From positions 1-64,000 of the forward strand of contig CAVVCO010000039.1 of NCBI GenBank assembly GCA_963746735.1: a stretch of DNA of 64,000 nt. The letters run 5' to 3'. The position numbers and the translations under genes were made by a program. This stretch comes from CAVSWT01 sp963746735 (GTDB lineage: Bacteria; Bacteroidota; Ignavibacteria; Ignavibacteriales; Ignavibacteriaceae). The notes beneath the pieces were generated by a model. The model saw only the letters and a list, made by a program, of their open reading frames with translations. It made no database searches and was not told the DNA's origin. Below are positions 8,589 through 18,020 of the stretch, piece by piece (position 1 is the stretch's first letter; every line of letters begins with the position of its first letter).

Positions 8589-9959
8589 TTATTTTTTTAT
8601 TTGATCAACAAACTTTTCTCCGTATCTCCAAATATCGCCTGCACCCATTGTAACAATAATATCACCATCTTTTTTTAATTCCATTAATTTATCCGGCACA
8701 TCATTTTTATCTGGAACGTAAATAACATTTTTATGCCCGAATTTTTTAGCAACATCTGCTATTAACTGCCCTGAAATACCTTCGATTGGTTCTTCGCGGG
8801 CAGGATAAATATCGGTACAAATAAAAATATCAGAATTTAAAAATGATCTCCCGAACTCTTGATAAAAATCTCTTGTTCTTGAATACAGGTGAGGCTGAAA
8901 TACAGCGATTAATCTTCTATTCCATCCAGCACGAACACCAGCCAAAGTTGCGCTTGTTTCAGTCGGATGATGAGCGTAATCATCAACAACTAAAATTTCC
9001 TTGTTATATTTAATTTCAAATCTTCTATAAACACCGGTAAAAGATTCGAGCGCATTTTTTATTATTGAAAAATCTATATCAAGCTTTCTAGCAATACAAA
9101 CCGCTACCAAAGAATTTTTTACGTTATGAATACCCGGAACTTTTAAAGTGATACGTCCAAGATCTTCACCCATAAAGTTCACATTAAAAGAACTTGAAAA
9201 TTCATTATGTGAAATATCAACGGCTCTAATATCAGCTTGAGTTGTTAATCCATAAGTAATAATCTTTTTCTCCAAACTCGGAATAATATCCTGAAGTGCA
9301 GGCTCATCTAAACAAAGCACAACAAAACCATAGAATGGAACTTTATTTGCGAACTCAATGAATGCAGTTTTTATATCATCAAGATCTTTATAAGTATCAA
9401 GATGTTCTTTTTCCAAAGTTGTAATTGCAGCAATAGTTGGTGTTAATTTCAAAAATGTTCTATCGAATTCGTCGGCTTCCACAACTATGAATTCACCTTC
9501 TCCTAATCGTGCGTTCGTTCCGCCAAGCCCGCTTAATTTTCCACCAACAATAATTGTGGGGTCAATGCCGCCTTCAGTTAAGGTTAATCCAACCATTGAA
9601 GTAGTTGTTGTTTTACCATGAGTTCCTGCTATTCCAATTCCATACTTCATTCGCATGCATTCAGCAAGCATTTCGGAACGCTTGATAATAGGTATCTTTC
9701 TTTCAATTGCTGCTTTCACTTCAGGATTATCAGTGTGAACAGCAGAAGAATAAACCAGCACATCTGCATCGTGTAAATTCTCGGGTGAATGCCCTTCATA
9801 AATTTTCATTCCAAGATCACTTAATCGATTTGTAATCTCACTTAAGCTTCTATCAGATCCGGATATTTCGAATCCCTGGCTAAGCAATATCTCAGCAATA
9901 CCGCTCATTCCAATTCCACCGATACCAACGAAGTGAACTTTTTTAATATTCTTAAACAT
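8589..9959 (-). CDS. murC: UDP-N-acetylmuramate-L-alanine ligase MurC
   Basis: MurC adds L-alanine to UDP-MurNAc, the first amino acid of the peptidoglycan stem. The 456-residue protein has the UDP-binding N-domain motif VHFVGIGGIGMSGIAEIL, the ATP loop GTHGKTTTT (112-120), and the ligase motifs VVEADEFDRTF and VVDDYAHHPTE. The length is normal. It lies 1 bp after the PH-like ORF and 5 bp before ftsQ. No MurB or Ddl gene accompanies it, unlike in many dcw clusters. Confidence 0.97.
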   Translation of the reverse strand: MFKNIKKVHFVGIGGIGMSGIAEILLSQGFEISGSDRSLSEITNRLSDLGMKIYEGHSPENLHDADVLVYSSAVHTDNPEVKAAIERKIPIIKRSEMLAECMRMKYGIGIAGTHGKTTTTSMVGLTLTEGGIDPTIIVGGKLSGLGGTNARLGEGEFIVVEADEFDRTFLKLTPTIAAITTLEKEHLDTYKDLDDIKTAFIEFANKVPFYGFVVLCLDEPALQDIIPSLEKKIITYGLTTQADIRAVDISHNEFSSSFNVNFMGEDLGRITLKVPGIHNVKNSLVAVCIARKLDIDFSIIKNALESFTGVYRRFEIKYNKEILVVDDYAHHPTETSATLAGVRAGWNRRLIAVFQPHLYSRTRDFYQEFGRSFLNSDIFICTDIYPAREEPIEGISGQLIADVAKKFGHKNVIYVPDKNDVPDKLMELKKDGDIIVTMGAGDIWRYGEKFVDQIKK

Positions 9960-10436
9960 TTATTTTTTTTCTACCAACTCTTTTATTGATTGAATTTTTT
10001 TCATTAGTAATTCTTCATTCTCATAATCAAAAGGCCGAATGATTAAAGGGCGTTTTCTTCGAATTATTTTTATTCTAACTAATCTAAATGCGTTTGTGCT
10101 GATTCTCTTTCGAACTTTTGAAATTTTTATTGAAGCAATATTGCTCAATAGAAAACTTTTTCTTTTAAATCTGTTTACAAAAGAAATTTCACTATCAGTA
10201 ATTTCCAAGTGTTTGTTTTTATATAAATTATAAACCAAACTAACAATTGAAACTGCTACAATGATGGCTAATAAATACATAATAGGATCTTTAACAATCA
10301 GCTTAAATTCATCTTCAACAAATTCACCTCGGACAATTACATAAATTACAAGCACTACAAAATATATTATCGTCGATTGATAATAGTACGACATATTATA
10401 TTTGAAAATAAGCCTATTACCTTTTGATTCACTCAT
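9960..10436 (-). CDS. PH-like two-helix membrane protein inside the dcw cluster
   Basis: A 158-residue protein not normally part of the dcw cluster. Two hydrophobic helices (about 19-37 and 50-68) are followed by a basic beta-rich domain of about 85 residues, with KHLEITDSEISFVNRF, SNIASIKISKVRKR and LIIRPFDYENEELLMKKI. Its pattern resembles bacterial PH domains, which are often anchored by two N-terminal helices. Its ATG overlaps the murG stop by 4 bp and murC starts right after it, so it is co-translated with wall enzymes. PH assignment is by pattern only; a role in division or wall synthesis is inferred from position. Confidence 0.6.
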   Translation of the reverse strand: MSESKGNRLIFKYNMSYYYQSTIIYFVVLVIYVIVRGEFVEDEFKLIVKDPIMYLLAIIVAVSIVSLVYNLYKNKHLEITDSEISFVNRFKRKSFLLSNIASIKISKVRKRISTNAFRLVRIKIIRRKRPLIIRPFDYENEELLMKKIQSIKELVEKK

Positions 10437-11536
10437 ATTACCTGAGCCATTTTAATTGCTCTTTCGGCTATTATTCTAGCAGCGTCCGGCTTTGCTAAGG
10501 CTTTGGCATTTGCTGAAATATTTTTTAAATATTCTTCATTTTTAATCAAGCTCATCACTGATTCAAAAAATTTCTCTTTGATATCCTTGTCTTCAATTAA
10601 TATTGCAGCTTCTGTTTCTGTTAATGATTTTGCATTATGGTACTGATGATTAGCTGCAACATTTGGTGAAGGAACAAGTATAGACGGAACACCAAGCATA
10701 AGCACTTCTGCAATAGTTGATGCCCCTGCACGCGCAACAAGCAAATCACAAGCTGCATAAGCAAAATTCATATTATCAATAAAAGCATTTATCCAAACAT
10801 TATCTGACTTTAGGTTTTTATAATTTTCAAAATAATTTTTTCCGGTTTGCCAGATTACCTGCAACCCTTTCTCTTCAATTTTTTTTATTGAAGCAGCCGC
10901 AGCTTCATTCAAAGTATAAGCACCAAGACTTCCGCCAAGAATAAATAATGTCTTTTTTGAAGAATTAAATCCAAATTCTTTTAAAGCGTCTTCTTTATTT
11001 ATTTTTGTTAAACTTTCACGAACAGGATTACCTGTTAACAACAGTTTTTCCTTTTCCTTAAAATATTTTTTTGAATCCTCAAAGCTTATGTGTATCTCTT
11101 TCGATTTCTTTTCCAGCAAGCGTGTTGTAATGCCCGGATAACTATTTTGTTCAAGTAAAATTATTTTTGCTCCAATAATTGATGAACCATAAATCGCCGG
11201 CCCGGAAACATATCCGCCGGAACCAATGGCAACCTGCGGTTTGAATTTCATATTAATAAAAATTGACTGCACAATCGATACAACTAACTTTAACGGAAAC
11301 AATATATTTTCTAAATTAAATTTTCTGGAAAATCCTTTTATCCAAATTGATTTAAATTTAAATCCAAGTTTCGGGACTACTCTTCCTTCAATTTTAGATT
11401 TTGTACCGACAAATAAAATATCAGCTTCAGGTAAAATCGATTTTATTTTTTCAGCAACTGCAACTGCCGGAAACAAATGACCGCCGGTACCGCCGCCGGC
11501 AAATAAAAATCTATATTGAGCTTTTGGTTGTGTCAT
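10433..11536 (-). CDS. murG: UDP-GlcNAc:lipid I N-acetylglucosaminyltransferase MurG
   Basis: MurG converts lipid I to lipid II on the cytoplasmic membrane face. The 367-residue GT-B protein has the N-terminal glycine loop AGGGTGGHLFPA (13-24), the AIGSGGYVSGP loop and the UDP-GlcNAc-binding C-domain motifs GGSLGAYTLNEA, ARAGASTIAEV and PNVAANHQYHNA. Length and motif order are normal. It follows ftsW by 8 bp and overlaps the PH-like ORF by 4 bp. Confidence 0.97.
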   Translation of the reverse strand: MTQPKAQYRFLFAGGGTGGHLFPAVAVAEKIKSILPEADILFVGTKSKIEGRVVPKLGFKFKSIWIKGFSRKFNLENILFPLKLVVSIVQSIFINMKFKPQVAIGSGGYVSGPAIYGSSIIGAKIILLEQNSYPGITTRLLEKKSKEIHISFEDSKKYFKEKEKLLLTGNPVRESLTKINKEDALKEFGFNSSKKTLFILGGSLGAYTLNEAAAASIKKIEEKGLQVIWQTGKNYFENYKNLKSDNVWINAFIDNMNFAYAACDLLVARAGASTIAEVLMLGVPSILVPSPNVAANHQYHNAKSLTETEAAILIEDKDIKEKFFESVMSLIKNEEYLKNISANAKALAKPDAARIIAERAIKMAQVI

Positions 11537-11544
11537 TTATAAAA

Positions 11545-12711
11545 TTACTTTTTACCTTCTTCTGCTAAAGCACCCATTTGTTTCTTTTCGAGCATTGAAT
11601 TTGAGATTGCAATGTTAATTAATATTCCAACAGAGATACACAAAAATAAAAGCGATGTACCGCCGTAGCTTATAAACGGAAGCGGAAGCCCGGTAGTTGG
11701 AAATAATCCGGTAGCAACAGCGATATTTACAAAAGCATACATGATTATTGAAAACGTTATTCCAAATGCAAGCAGCTGTCCAAACTCATCTTTAGCTTTT
11801 TTTGCTATTAATATTCCGGCAATAAAAATTGTTAGAAAAAGTATAAGAACAATTATTGATCCGATGAAACCGGTTTCTTCGCCAAGTATGGCAAAAATAA
11901 AATCACCGTAAGCTTCCGGAAGAAATAAATTGCTTTGCTGGCTGTGTCCAATCCCAACTCCAAAAATTCCACCGCTTCCTAATCCTAATAATGCCTGCTT
12001 CACTTGCATATTTATATCACCACCGGTTTGAATGCTATTGATGAAACTTAAAATTCTAACGCGTGAATGTGTAAAGATCATTGCGATAGAACCGCCTGCA
12101 AGTAAAGTAAAAAATGAAGCAGAAATTATATGCTTAATTTTAGCGCCGCCAACAAACATTAAAGCCAACGAAATTACAACAAGTAAAACTCCGTTACTTA
12201 CATTCGGCTGAACAAATACTAAAGCTGCAATAAGAATAACCCAGAAAAATAAATATGCAAATCCGAATTTAAAATTAGATAAATAATCACGCTTACTTTC
12301 AATTAAAGCTGACAAATGAATTATTAAAATTAATTTTGCAGCATCTGCCGGCTGAAAAGTTGTAAAGCCAAGATTAATCCATCTTCCTGCACCTTTATAA
12401 CTTGGAGATAAAAACAATGTTAAAAATAAAATCAATGTAATAACAATGATGGCTTTTTTACTATGTTCTTTGTACAGGTCATAAGGTATAAAAGAAAAAA
12501 TAATCATGAATGCAATTCCGGAAATCACTTTAAACAAATGCGAATTGAACAAGTAAAAAATATTGTCAAACTTGAATGCGCTGTAAGTACTGCTAGCGCT
12601 CATTACAATTGCTAAGCCCAGGAACATTAAAATTAAAGCATCGAAAAAAACAGTTGCTGCTAATTTCTTTCCCGCCAAACGGCTTGTCTTTATAGTTGCT
12701 GCTTCACTCAT
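11545..12711 (-). CDS. ftsW: Septal peptidoglycan glycosyltransferase FtsW (SEDS)
   Basis: A 388-residue SEDS protein with about ten membrane helices. FtsW polymerises lipid II at the septum with its partner transpeptidase FtsI, encoded further up this operon. SEDS motifs are visible: GAGRWINLGFTTFQPADAAK, GIGHSQQSNLFLPEAYGDFI, AILGEETGFIG and LPLPFISYGGTSLL. Position between murD and murG favours FtsW over RodA. It abuts murD by 0 bp. Confidence 0.94.
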   Translation of the reverse strand: MSEAATIKTSRLAGKKLAATVFFDALILMFLGLAIVMSASSTYSAFKFDNIFYLFNSHLFKVISGIAFMIIFSFIPYDLYKEHSKKAIIVITLILFLTLFLSPSYKGAGRWINLGFTTFQPADAAKLILIIHLSALIESKRDYLSNFKFGFAYLFFWVILIAALVFVQPNVSNGVLLVVISLALMFVGGAKIKHIISASFFTLLAGGSIAMIFTHSRVRILSFINSIQTGGDINMQVKQALLGLGSGGIFGVGIGHSQQSNLFLPEAYGDFIFAILGEETGFIGSIIVLILFLTIFIAGILIAKKAKDEFGQLLAFGITFSIIMYAFVNIAVATGLFPTTGLPLPFISYGGTSLLFLCISVGILINIAISNSMLEKKQMGALAEEGKK

Positions 12712-14061
12712 TTATAATTTATTTACCGCTTCTTTAAAAACTTTTCCTCTATGCTCGTAATTATCAAACATATCAAAGCTAGCACATGCCGGAGAAAGTA
12801 AAATTACATCTCCTTCACGTGCTTCATTACTTGCAGTTAAAACCACATCCTCTAATGTTGGTTTAACATCTACTTTCACAAACGAATGAAAGAAATTAAA
12901 AATTTTATCTGCTGAAGATCCAATAGCAAAAACCTTTTTAACTTTTTCAGTCACCAGATCTTTAATCTGATTGTAATCATTTCCTTTATCTTGTCCGCCA
13001 AGAATTAAGAAAATCGGATTGTCAAAACTTTGTAGTGCATACCAAACAGAATCAACATTTGTTGCTTTCGAATCATTAACATATAAAACGCCGTCAATTT
13101 CTCTCACCTGTTCAAGCCGGTGTTCAACCCCTTTAAATGTTTTTAATCCTTCTTTAATTTTTTCATTATCAAAGCCAAATAATTTTGCTGCATTTATTAC
13201 AGCCATAGCATTAGCATAATTATGCTCGCCTTTAAGATTGATATCATTTACACTGCATCTAAATTTTTGTTCGCCATTTTCATTATAAATTATTTCATGC
13301 TTTAAAAGATAAGCACCATTAGATTGCTCATTCTTAGTGGAGAAATAAATATTTTTGCTTTTATGGTTTGTCAATGAATCAATTAATGGCTTACTATCGT
13401 AATTTAAAATCAAATAATCGGATTCTTTTTGATTTTTATATATTCTTAATTTTGAGCTGATATAATTTTCAAATTTGTTTTCATAGCGATTTAAATGATC
13501 GGGAGTAATATTCAAAATCATTGCAACCTTAGGTTTAAACTCGTCAATCATATCAAGCTGAAAGCTGGAAACTTCCAACGCTACAAATTCATTTTCTTTA
13601 ACATCTAAAGCTATTTCGGAGAATGCCATACCAATATTGCCAGCAGCATAAGTCTTATATCCGCAAGTATTAAATAAATGCTCACACAAACTTGTAGTAG
13701 TTGTTTTTCCATTTGTGCCGGTAATTGCAACTACATTTCCCTTACAGAAAGAAGCAGCCAATTCAAGTTCACTTATTATTTTTATTTTTTTGTCATTTGC
13801 TTTTACAATAACTTCAGCATTAGAAGGAACTCCAGGACTCACAACCATCAAATCACAATCAAAAACTTTATCGGTATGATTCCCAATTTCAAAATCAATT
13901 TGCTGCTCTTTTAATTTTTTGATTGAATCTGCAAGTTTAAACTCATTTCCTGTATCGCTGACAAACGGAATGCCGCCGGCTTTCTTAATTAATTTTGCAG
14001 CACCAACGCCGCTTCTTACAGCTCCAATCACTGTTACTTTTTTATTTTTTAGTTCCATCAT
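12712..14061 (-). CDS. murD: UDP-MurNAc-L-alanine-D-glutamate ligase MurD
   Basis: MurD adds D-glutamate to UDP-MurNAc-L-Ala. From ATG 14061 the product is 449 residues, normal for the family. It has N-domain VTVIGAVRSGVGAAKLI, the ATP loop GTNGKTTTT (115-123), NITPDHLNRY and the C-domain VNDSKATN. The frame is open upstream to 14145, but those residues would lie inside mraY and match nothing. The ATGATG pair at 14056-14061 overlaps the mraY TGA stop, giving normal coupling. Whether ATG 14061 or 14058 is used cannot be decided. Confidence 0.95.
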   Translation of the reverse strand: MMELKNKKVTVIGAVRSGVGAAKLIKKAGGIPFVSDTGNEFKLADSIKKLKEQQIDFEIGNHTDKVFDCDLMVVSPGVPSNAEVIVKANDKKIKIISELELAASFCKGNVVAITGTNGKTTTTSLCEHLFNTCGYKTYAAGNIGMAFSEIALDVKENEFVALEVSSFQLDMIDEFKPKVAMILNITPDHLNRYENKFENYISSKLRIYKNQKESDYLILNYDSKPLIDSLTNHKSKNIYFSTKNEQSNGAYLLKHEIIYNENGEQKFRCSVNDINLKGEHNYANAMAVINAAKLFGFDNEKIKEGLKTFKGVEHRLEQVREIDGVLYVNDSKATNVDSVWYALQSFDNPIFLILGGQDKGNDYNQIKDLVTEKVKKVFAIGSSADKIFNFFHSFVKVDVKPTLEDVVLTASNEAREGDVILLSPACASFDMFDNYEHRGKVFKEAVNKL

Positions 14062-15167
14062 CGTATTTTGAATGATGCCAGGCTTGCAATTGCAAGTATG
14101 ATTGTTATTATATAAAAACGAATTACAATTTTTGGCTCCGGCCATCCCAGCATTTCAAAATGATGATGAATGGGAGCCATTTTAAATACTCTTCTTCCTT
14201 CTCCGTATTTCTTTTTTGTGTACTTGAAATAAAGTCTCTGAATTATAACTGAAACTGTTTCCATGAAAAAAACGCCGCCGAGAATCGGAATTAGTAATTC
14301 CTTTTTAATTAGTATAGCTAAAATTCCAAATGCACCTCCAAGTGCCAACGACCCTGTATCTCCCATGAAAACTTGAGCCGGATAAAAATTAAACCACAAA
14401 AATCCAAGTGACGCACCGATTAATGCTGCCACAAAAACAGTTAACTCACCTGAACCGGGCAAATAAATTATATTTAAGTAATCGGCGAAAATTGCGTTGC
14501 CGCTTACATAACTTAAAATAGCAAGAGTCAGCATTACAATAGTTGTAATTCCAATTGCGAGTCCGTCTAAACCATCTGTTAGATTAACAGCATTTGAAGT
14601 TGCAGTCACAATAAATACTACAACAGGTATATACAAATATGAAAAATCAAAATTTACATCTTTCAAAAAAGGAACAGTTGTAACAGAATTAAATCCTTCA
14701 AACTGCGGAGAAAAATAAATTACTGATCCCACAACCAAACCAACAATAACCTGTCCCAGAAGCTTGTACCTTGCAATTAATCCGTTTGGTAATTTTTTAA
14801 CAACCTTTAAGTAATCATCAAGAAAACCAACCAAGCTTAAACTAATTGTTCCGAATAAAATCAGGATTATATAAATACTTTTTATGTCACCCCAAATGAG
14901 CACAGGAACCACCACAGAAAAAATTACTATTATTCCGCCCATTGTCGGCGTACCGGCTTTTGACCAATGAAATTTTGGCCCGTCAGCTTTTTTTGCTTCA
15001 CCAATTTGTTTCTTCTGCAAATAGGCAATTACTTTCGGCCCCAAATAAATTGATAAGAACAATCCGGTAATAGCCGCAAGTGCAGAACGAAATGTTAGGA
15101 ACCGGAAAATATCAAATCCCGGCGGATTAAAATGTTTGTTTATATAATCAAATAAATAGTAAAGCAT
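14058..15167 (-). CDS. mraY: Phospho-MurNAc-pentapeptide transferase MraY
   Basis: MraY moves phospho-MurNAc-pentapeptide onto undecaprenyl phosphate to give lipid I. The 369-residue protein has about ten helices. Its family motifs are the Asp pair in GFLDDYLKV (117-118), NLTDGLDGLAIG, NFYPAQVFMGDTGSLALGG with the catalytic Mg-binding Asp, and MAPIHHHFE near the C-terminus. It overlaps murD by 4 bp and touches the end of murF. Confidence 0.97.
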   Translation of the reverse strand: MLYYLFDYINKHFNPPGFDIFRFLTFRSALAAITGLFLSIYLGPKVIAYLQKKQIGEAKKADGPKFHWSKAGTPTMGGIIVIFSVVVPVLIWGDIKSIYIILILFGTISLSLVGFLDDYLKVVKKLPNGLIARYKLLGQVIVGLVVGSVIYFSPQFEGFNSVTTVPFLKDVNFDFSYLYIPVVVFIVTATSNAVNLTDGLDGLAIGITTIVMLTLAILSYVSGNAIFADYLNIIYLPGSGELTVFVAALIGASLGFLWFNFYPAQVFMGDTGSLALGGAFGILAILIKKELLIPILGGVFFMETVSVIIQRLYFKYTKKKYGEGRRVFKMAPIHHHFEMLGWPEPKIVIRFYIITIILAIASLASFKIR

Positions 15168-16560
15168 TTAGTCTTTGTATTTTAGTTCAATAACATTTAC
15201 AAATTCTTCCATCTTCATTCCGCGAGAACCTTTCACAAGAATAACTGAATCTTTAAAATCTTTTTTACCAATAAAAGATTTTAATTCGTCTCTGCTTTCA
15301 AAATGAATAGAATTAATTTTTTGTTTTGCTAATTCAGCAAATAAATATTTCATTCTTTTGCCAAGTAGAAATATTTCGTCAACTTTATTTTTCTTAATTA
15401 TGCTTGTTAAACTTTGATGCAATTTTATTTCTTCATTACCTAATTCAAACATGTCACCAAGAACTATGATTTTCCTTTTGAATGATTTTATCTTTGGAAG
15501 AAGCGAAATAGAATATCTCATCGATTCAGGATTCGCATTATAAGTATCATCAATTAAAATTAAATCATTAAATTTTTTAACATTTAGTCTTTTCTCAACC
15601 GGTTTAATTTTATTTAAAGCCGATAATATTTCCTCCTTATTCAAACCTACTTTAAAAGCAACAACCGCAGCGGCAAGAAAATTTTTTGCATTCTGTTCGC
15701 CATATAAAGGGAATATTGTTTCCAGTTTTTTATTTTTATATTTAATGTTGATAATAGGCTTGCCTTCATCAGAATAATTCTTTATTTCACCTTTGCAATC
15801 CGGTTCATCTTTAAATCCAAATGTTATTCTTTTTGAATAATCCTCATCTTCATTTTTTAATAAAACATCATCATTATTTATAAATAAGAATCCTTTGTTC
15901 GAAATTGTTGCTTCAAACAAAGCCTTCTTCTCTTTTAAGACACCCTTTTTGTTTTTCAGATATTCCAGATGAGAATTGCCAATGTTCGTAATCAAAGCAT
16001 AGTCCGGTGAAGCAATATCAGCAGTATATTTTATTTCACCGAAATGGTTAGTCCCAAGTTCGGCAACTAAAAAATCATGAGAATTATTTGTACTGAAAAT
16101 TGTCAGCGGCACTCCAATATGATTATTATTATTTAATACTGTTTTATTAATTGAAAATTTTTCACTCAATATAGTTGCAAGCATTTCTTTTGTTGAAGTC
16201 TTACCGGCACTTCCAGTAATTCCAATAATTTTTGTACTTAATTTCTTTCGCCATACCTTAGCAATATCTCCAAGAGCCGTAGTTCGTATTCTTAACACTA
16301 ATTAAAGGAACATTTATTTCATCAAAGCTTGAAATTTTATTTTCATTTATTATTACTGCTATCGCGCCATTTTTTACTGCATCTTTTACATAATTATGTC
16401 CGTCAAACTTTTCTCCTTCAATCGCAACAAAAAGAGAATTTGAAGGAACATTTCTTGAATCAATCGTAACTGCATGTATTGTCTTAAAATCATCAGGATT
16501 AAAAATTTCAGCCGTTGGTACATCAAAAATATCTTCCAGAGTTAAGGAAATTTTTTTCAT
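15168..16560 (-). pseudogene. murF: UDP-MurNAc-tripeptide:D-Ala-D-Ala ligase MurF, frameshifted in the assembly
   Basis: MurF adds D-Ala-D-Ala to complete the pentapeptide. The first 95 codons (16560 to about 16280) hold the N-domain with TIDSRNVPSNSLFVAIEGEK. The second part (15168-16298) holds the ATP loop GITGSAGKTSTKEML, AELGTNHFGEI, NIGNSHLEYL and DDTYNANPESM. The two frames join if one base is removed near 16279-16289, giving SVKNTTTALGDIAKVW. The rest is intact and the operon spacing is normal: murE overlaps the start by 4 bp, and mraY follows directly. MurF is normally essential, so an indel error in the assembly is the likeliest reading. Confidence 0.88.
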
Positions 16561-18020
16561 AAATACTTCAGTGCAATTTCCTTATCTGAAAAATGATGCC
16601 TTACTCCTTTTATTTCCTGGTAATCTTCATGTCCTTTACCGGCAACTAAAATAACAGAGTTATCTTCAGAGCTTTGAATAGCCTTTTTTATTGCCTCTTC
16701 TCTATTCTCAATCACTTCAAAATTCTCTTTTGTTATACCCGTTTTAATATCATTTATTATTTCAAACGGATCTTCATTTCTCGGGTTGTCAGAAGTAATA
16801 ATTATTTTATCACTTAATTCCGATGCAATCTTTCCCATAATTGGCCGCTTGCTTTTATCTCTGTTTCCACCGCAGCCGAATACAGTATAAATTGGAAATT
16901 TATTTTTAACGATTTGATGAACTGCCTGCAAAGCTTTTTCAAGACTATCGGCTGTATGCGAATAATCCACAATTACTTTTTTATTTCCTTTGCCAACCAC
17001 TTCAAATCTACCAGGGACTTGTTTGGTGCTTTTGATACCTTCAACAGCGGTATTAAAATCTATCCCGAGTAAAACTGTTGCGGCAATAGCAGCAGTTGCG
17101 TTGTAAGCATTGAACCCGCCAACCAGCGAAGTTGAAACTGAATAAGACTCGTTCTTGTATGTTAGCAGAAAATTAGTCCCGTTTAAATCATAATTTATTT
17201 TGCTAATAAAAAAATCTGCATTTGATGCTTTTCCATAAGAATGATAACTCGCCTTAGAGTCCTCGGTAAGGCGTGTGCTATTGCTGTCATCCAAATTGAT
17301 CACACCAAATGCAGAAACACCAAGATTATCAAACAGAATTTTTTTTGCTTTTAAGTAAGAATCAAAATCTTTGTGAAAATCGAGATGATCTGAGGTTATA
17401 TTCGTAAAAACTGCCGCGCTGAATGTTAAATTTTTTACTCTATTCAATACTAAAGAATGAGATGAAACTTCCATAATTGCATACTTGCATCCCTGCGAAA
17501 GCATATCGTAGAAAAAAGCATTTAAATCATTCGATTCAGGAGTCGTTAAAGAAGATTTAATTTCTTTATCGCCGATAAAATTTGAAATCGTACCAATCAA
17601 GCCAGTCTTAACTCCAGAATTCTCTAAAATATTTTTTATATAATAAGTTGTTGTTGTTTTTCCGTTTGTACCTGTTATTCCTATTAGCTTTAATTTTTTA
17701 GTAGGCTCTTTATAAAAATAATTTGATATTTCAGCAAGAGCTGCCCTGCTATCGTGAACTAAAATCTTTGCAGCTTTATCGTGAATAAATATTTCATCGG
17801 GAATCGCATTATTATCTTCAAGTACTATAGCTATAGCACCTTTGCTTAATGCCTGCAATATGAATTTATGGCCGTCAGTATTAAAACCTTTAATAGCTAC
17901 AAAAATTGAATTCTTTTCAACTTTCCTAGAATCATAAACAATATTGGCGACATCCTGCCTTTGAACTTCACCAGTAACATTTATTACTTTTACACTATTT
18001 AAAAGTTCGGTTAATTCCAC
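16557..18020 (-). CDS. murE: UDP-MurNAc-L-Ala-D-Glu:meso-DAP ligase MurE
   Basis: MurE adds the third stem residue. The 487-residue protein has IVYDSRKVEKNSIFVAIKG, the ATP loop GTNGKTTTT (117-125), TNITSDHLDFHKDF and VDYSHTADSLEKAL. The substrate motif is DNPR at 411-414, the form that recognises meso-diaminopimelate rather than lysine, so the organism probably has a Gram-negative type stem peptide. The start is GTG at 18020; its G is shared with the ftsI TAG stop. It overlaps murF by 4 bp. Confidence 0.96.
   Translation of the reverse strand: MELTELLNSVKVINVTGEVQRQDVANIVYDSRKVEKNSIFVAIKGFNTDGHKFILQALSKGAIAIVLEDNNAIPDEIFIHDKAAKILVHDSRAALAEISNYFYKEPTKKLKLIGITGTNGKTTTTYYIKNILENSGVKTGLIGTISNFIGDKEIKSSLTTPESNDLNAFFYDMLSQGCKYAIMEVSSHSLVLNRVKNLTFSAAVFTNITSDHLDFHKDFDSYLKAKKILFDNLGVSAFGVINLDDSNSTRLTEDSKASYHSYGKASNADFFISKINYDLNGTNFLLTYKNESYSVSTSLVGGFNAYNATAAIAATVLLGIDFNTAVEGIKSTKQVPGRFEVVGKGNKKVIVDYSHTADSLEKALQAVHQIVKNKFPIYTVFGCGGNRDKSKRPIMGKIASELSDKIIITSDNPRNEDPFEIINDIKTGITKENFEVIENREEAIKKAIQSSEDNSVILVAGKGHEDYQEIKGVRHHFSDKEIALKYL

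Noticed and set aside
12712..14145. A longer MurD starting at 14145
   Set aside because: The 28 extra residues read through mraY codons and match no MurD N-terminus; ATG 14061 with the 4-bp overlap is the normal coupling.
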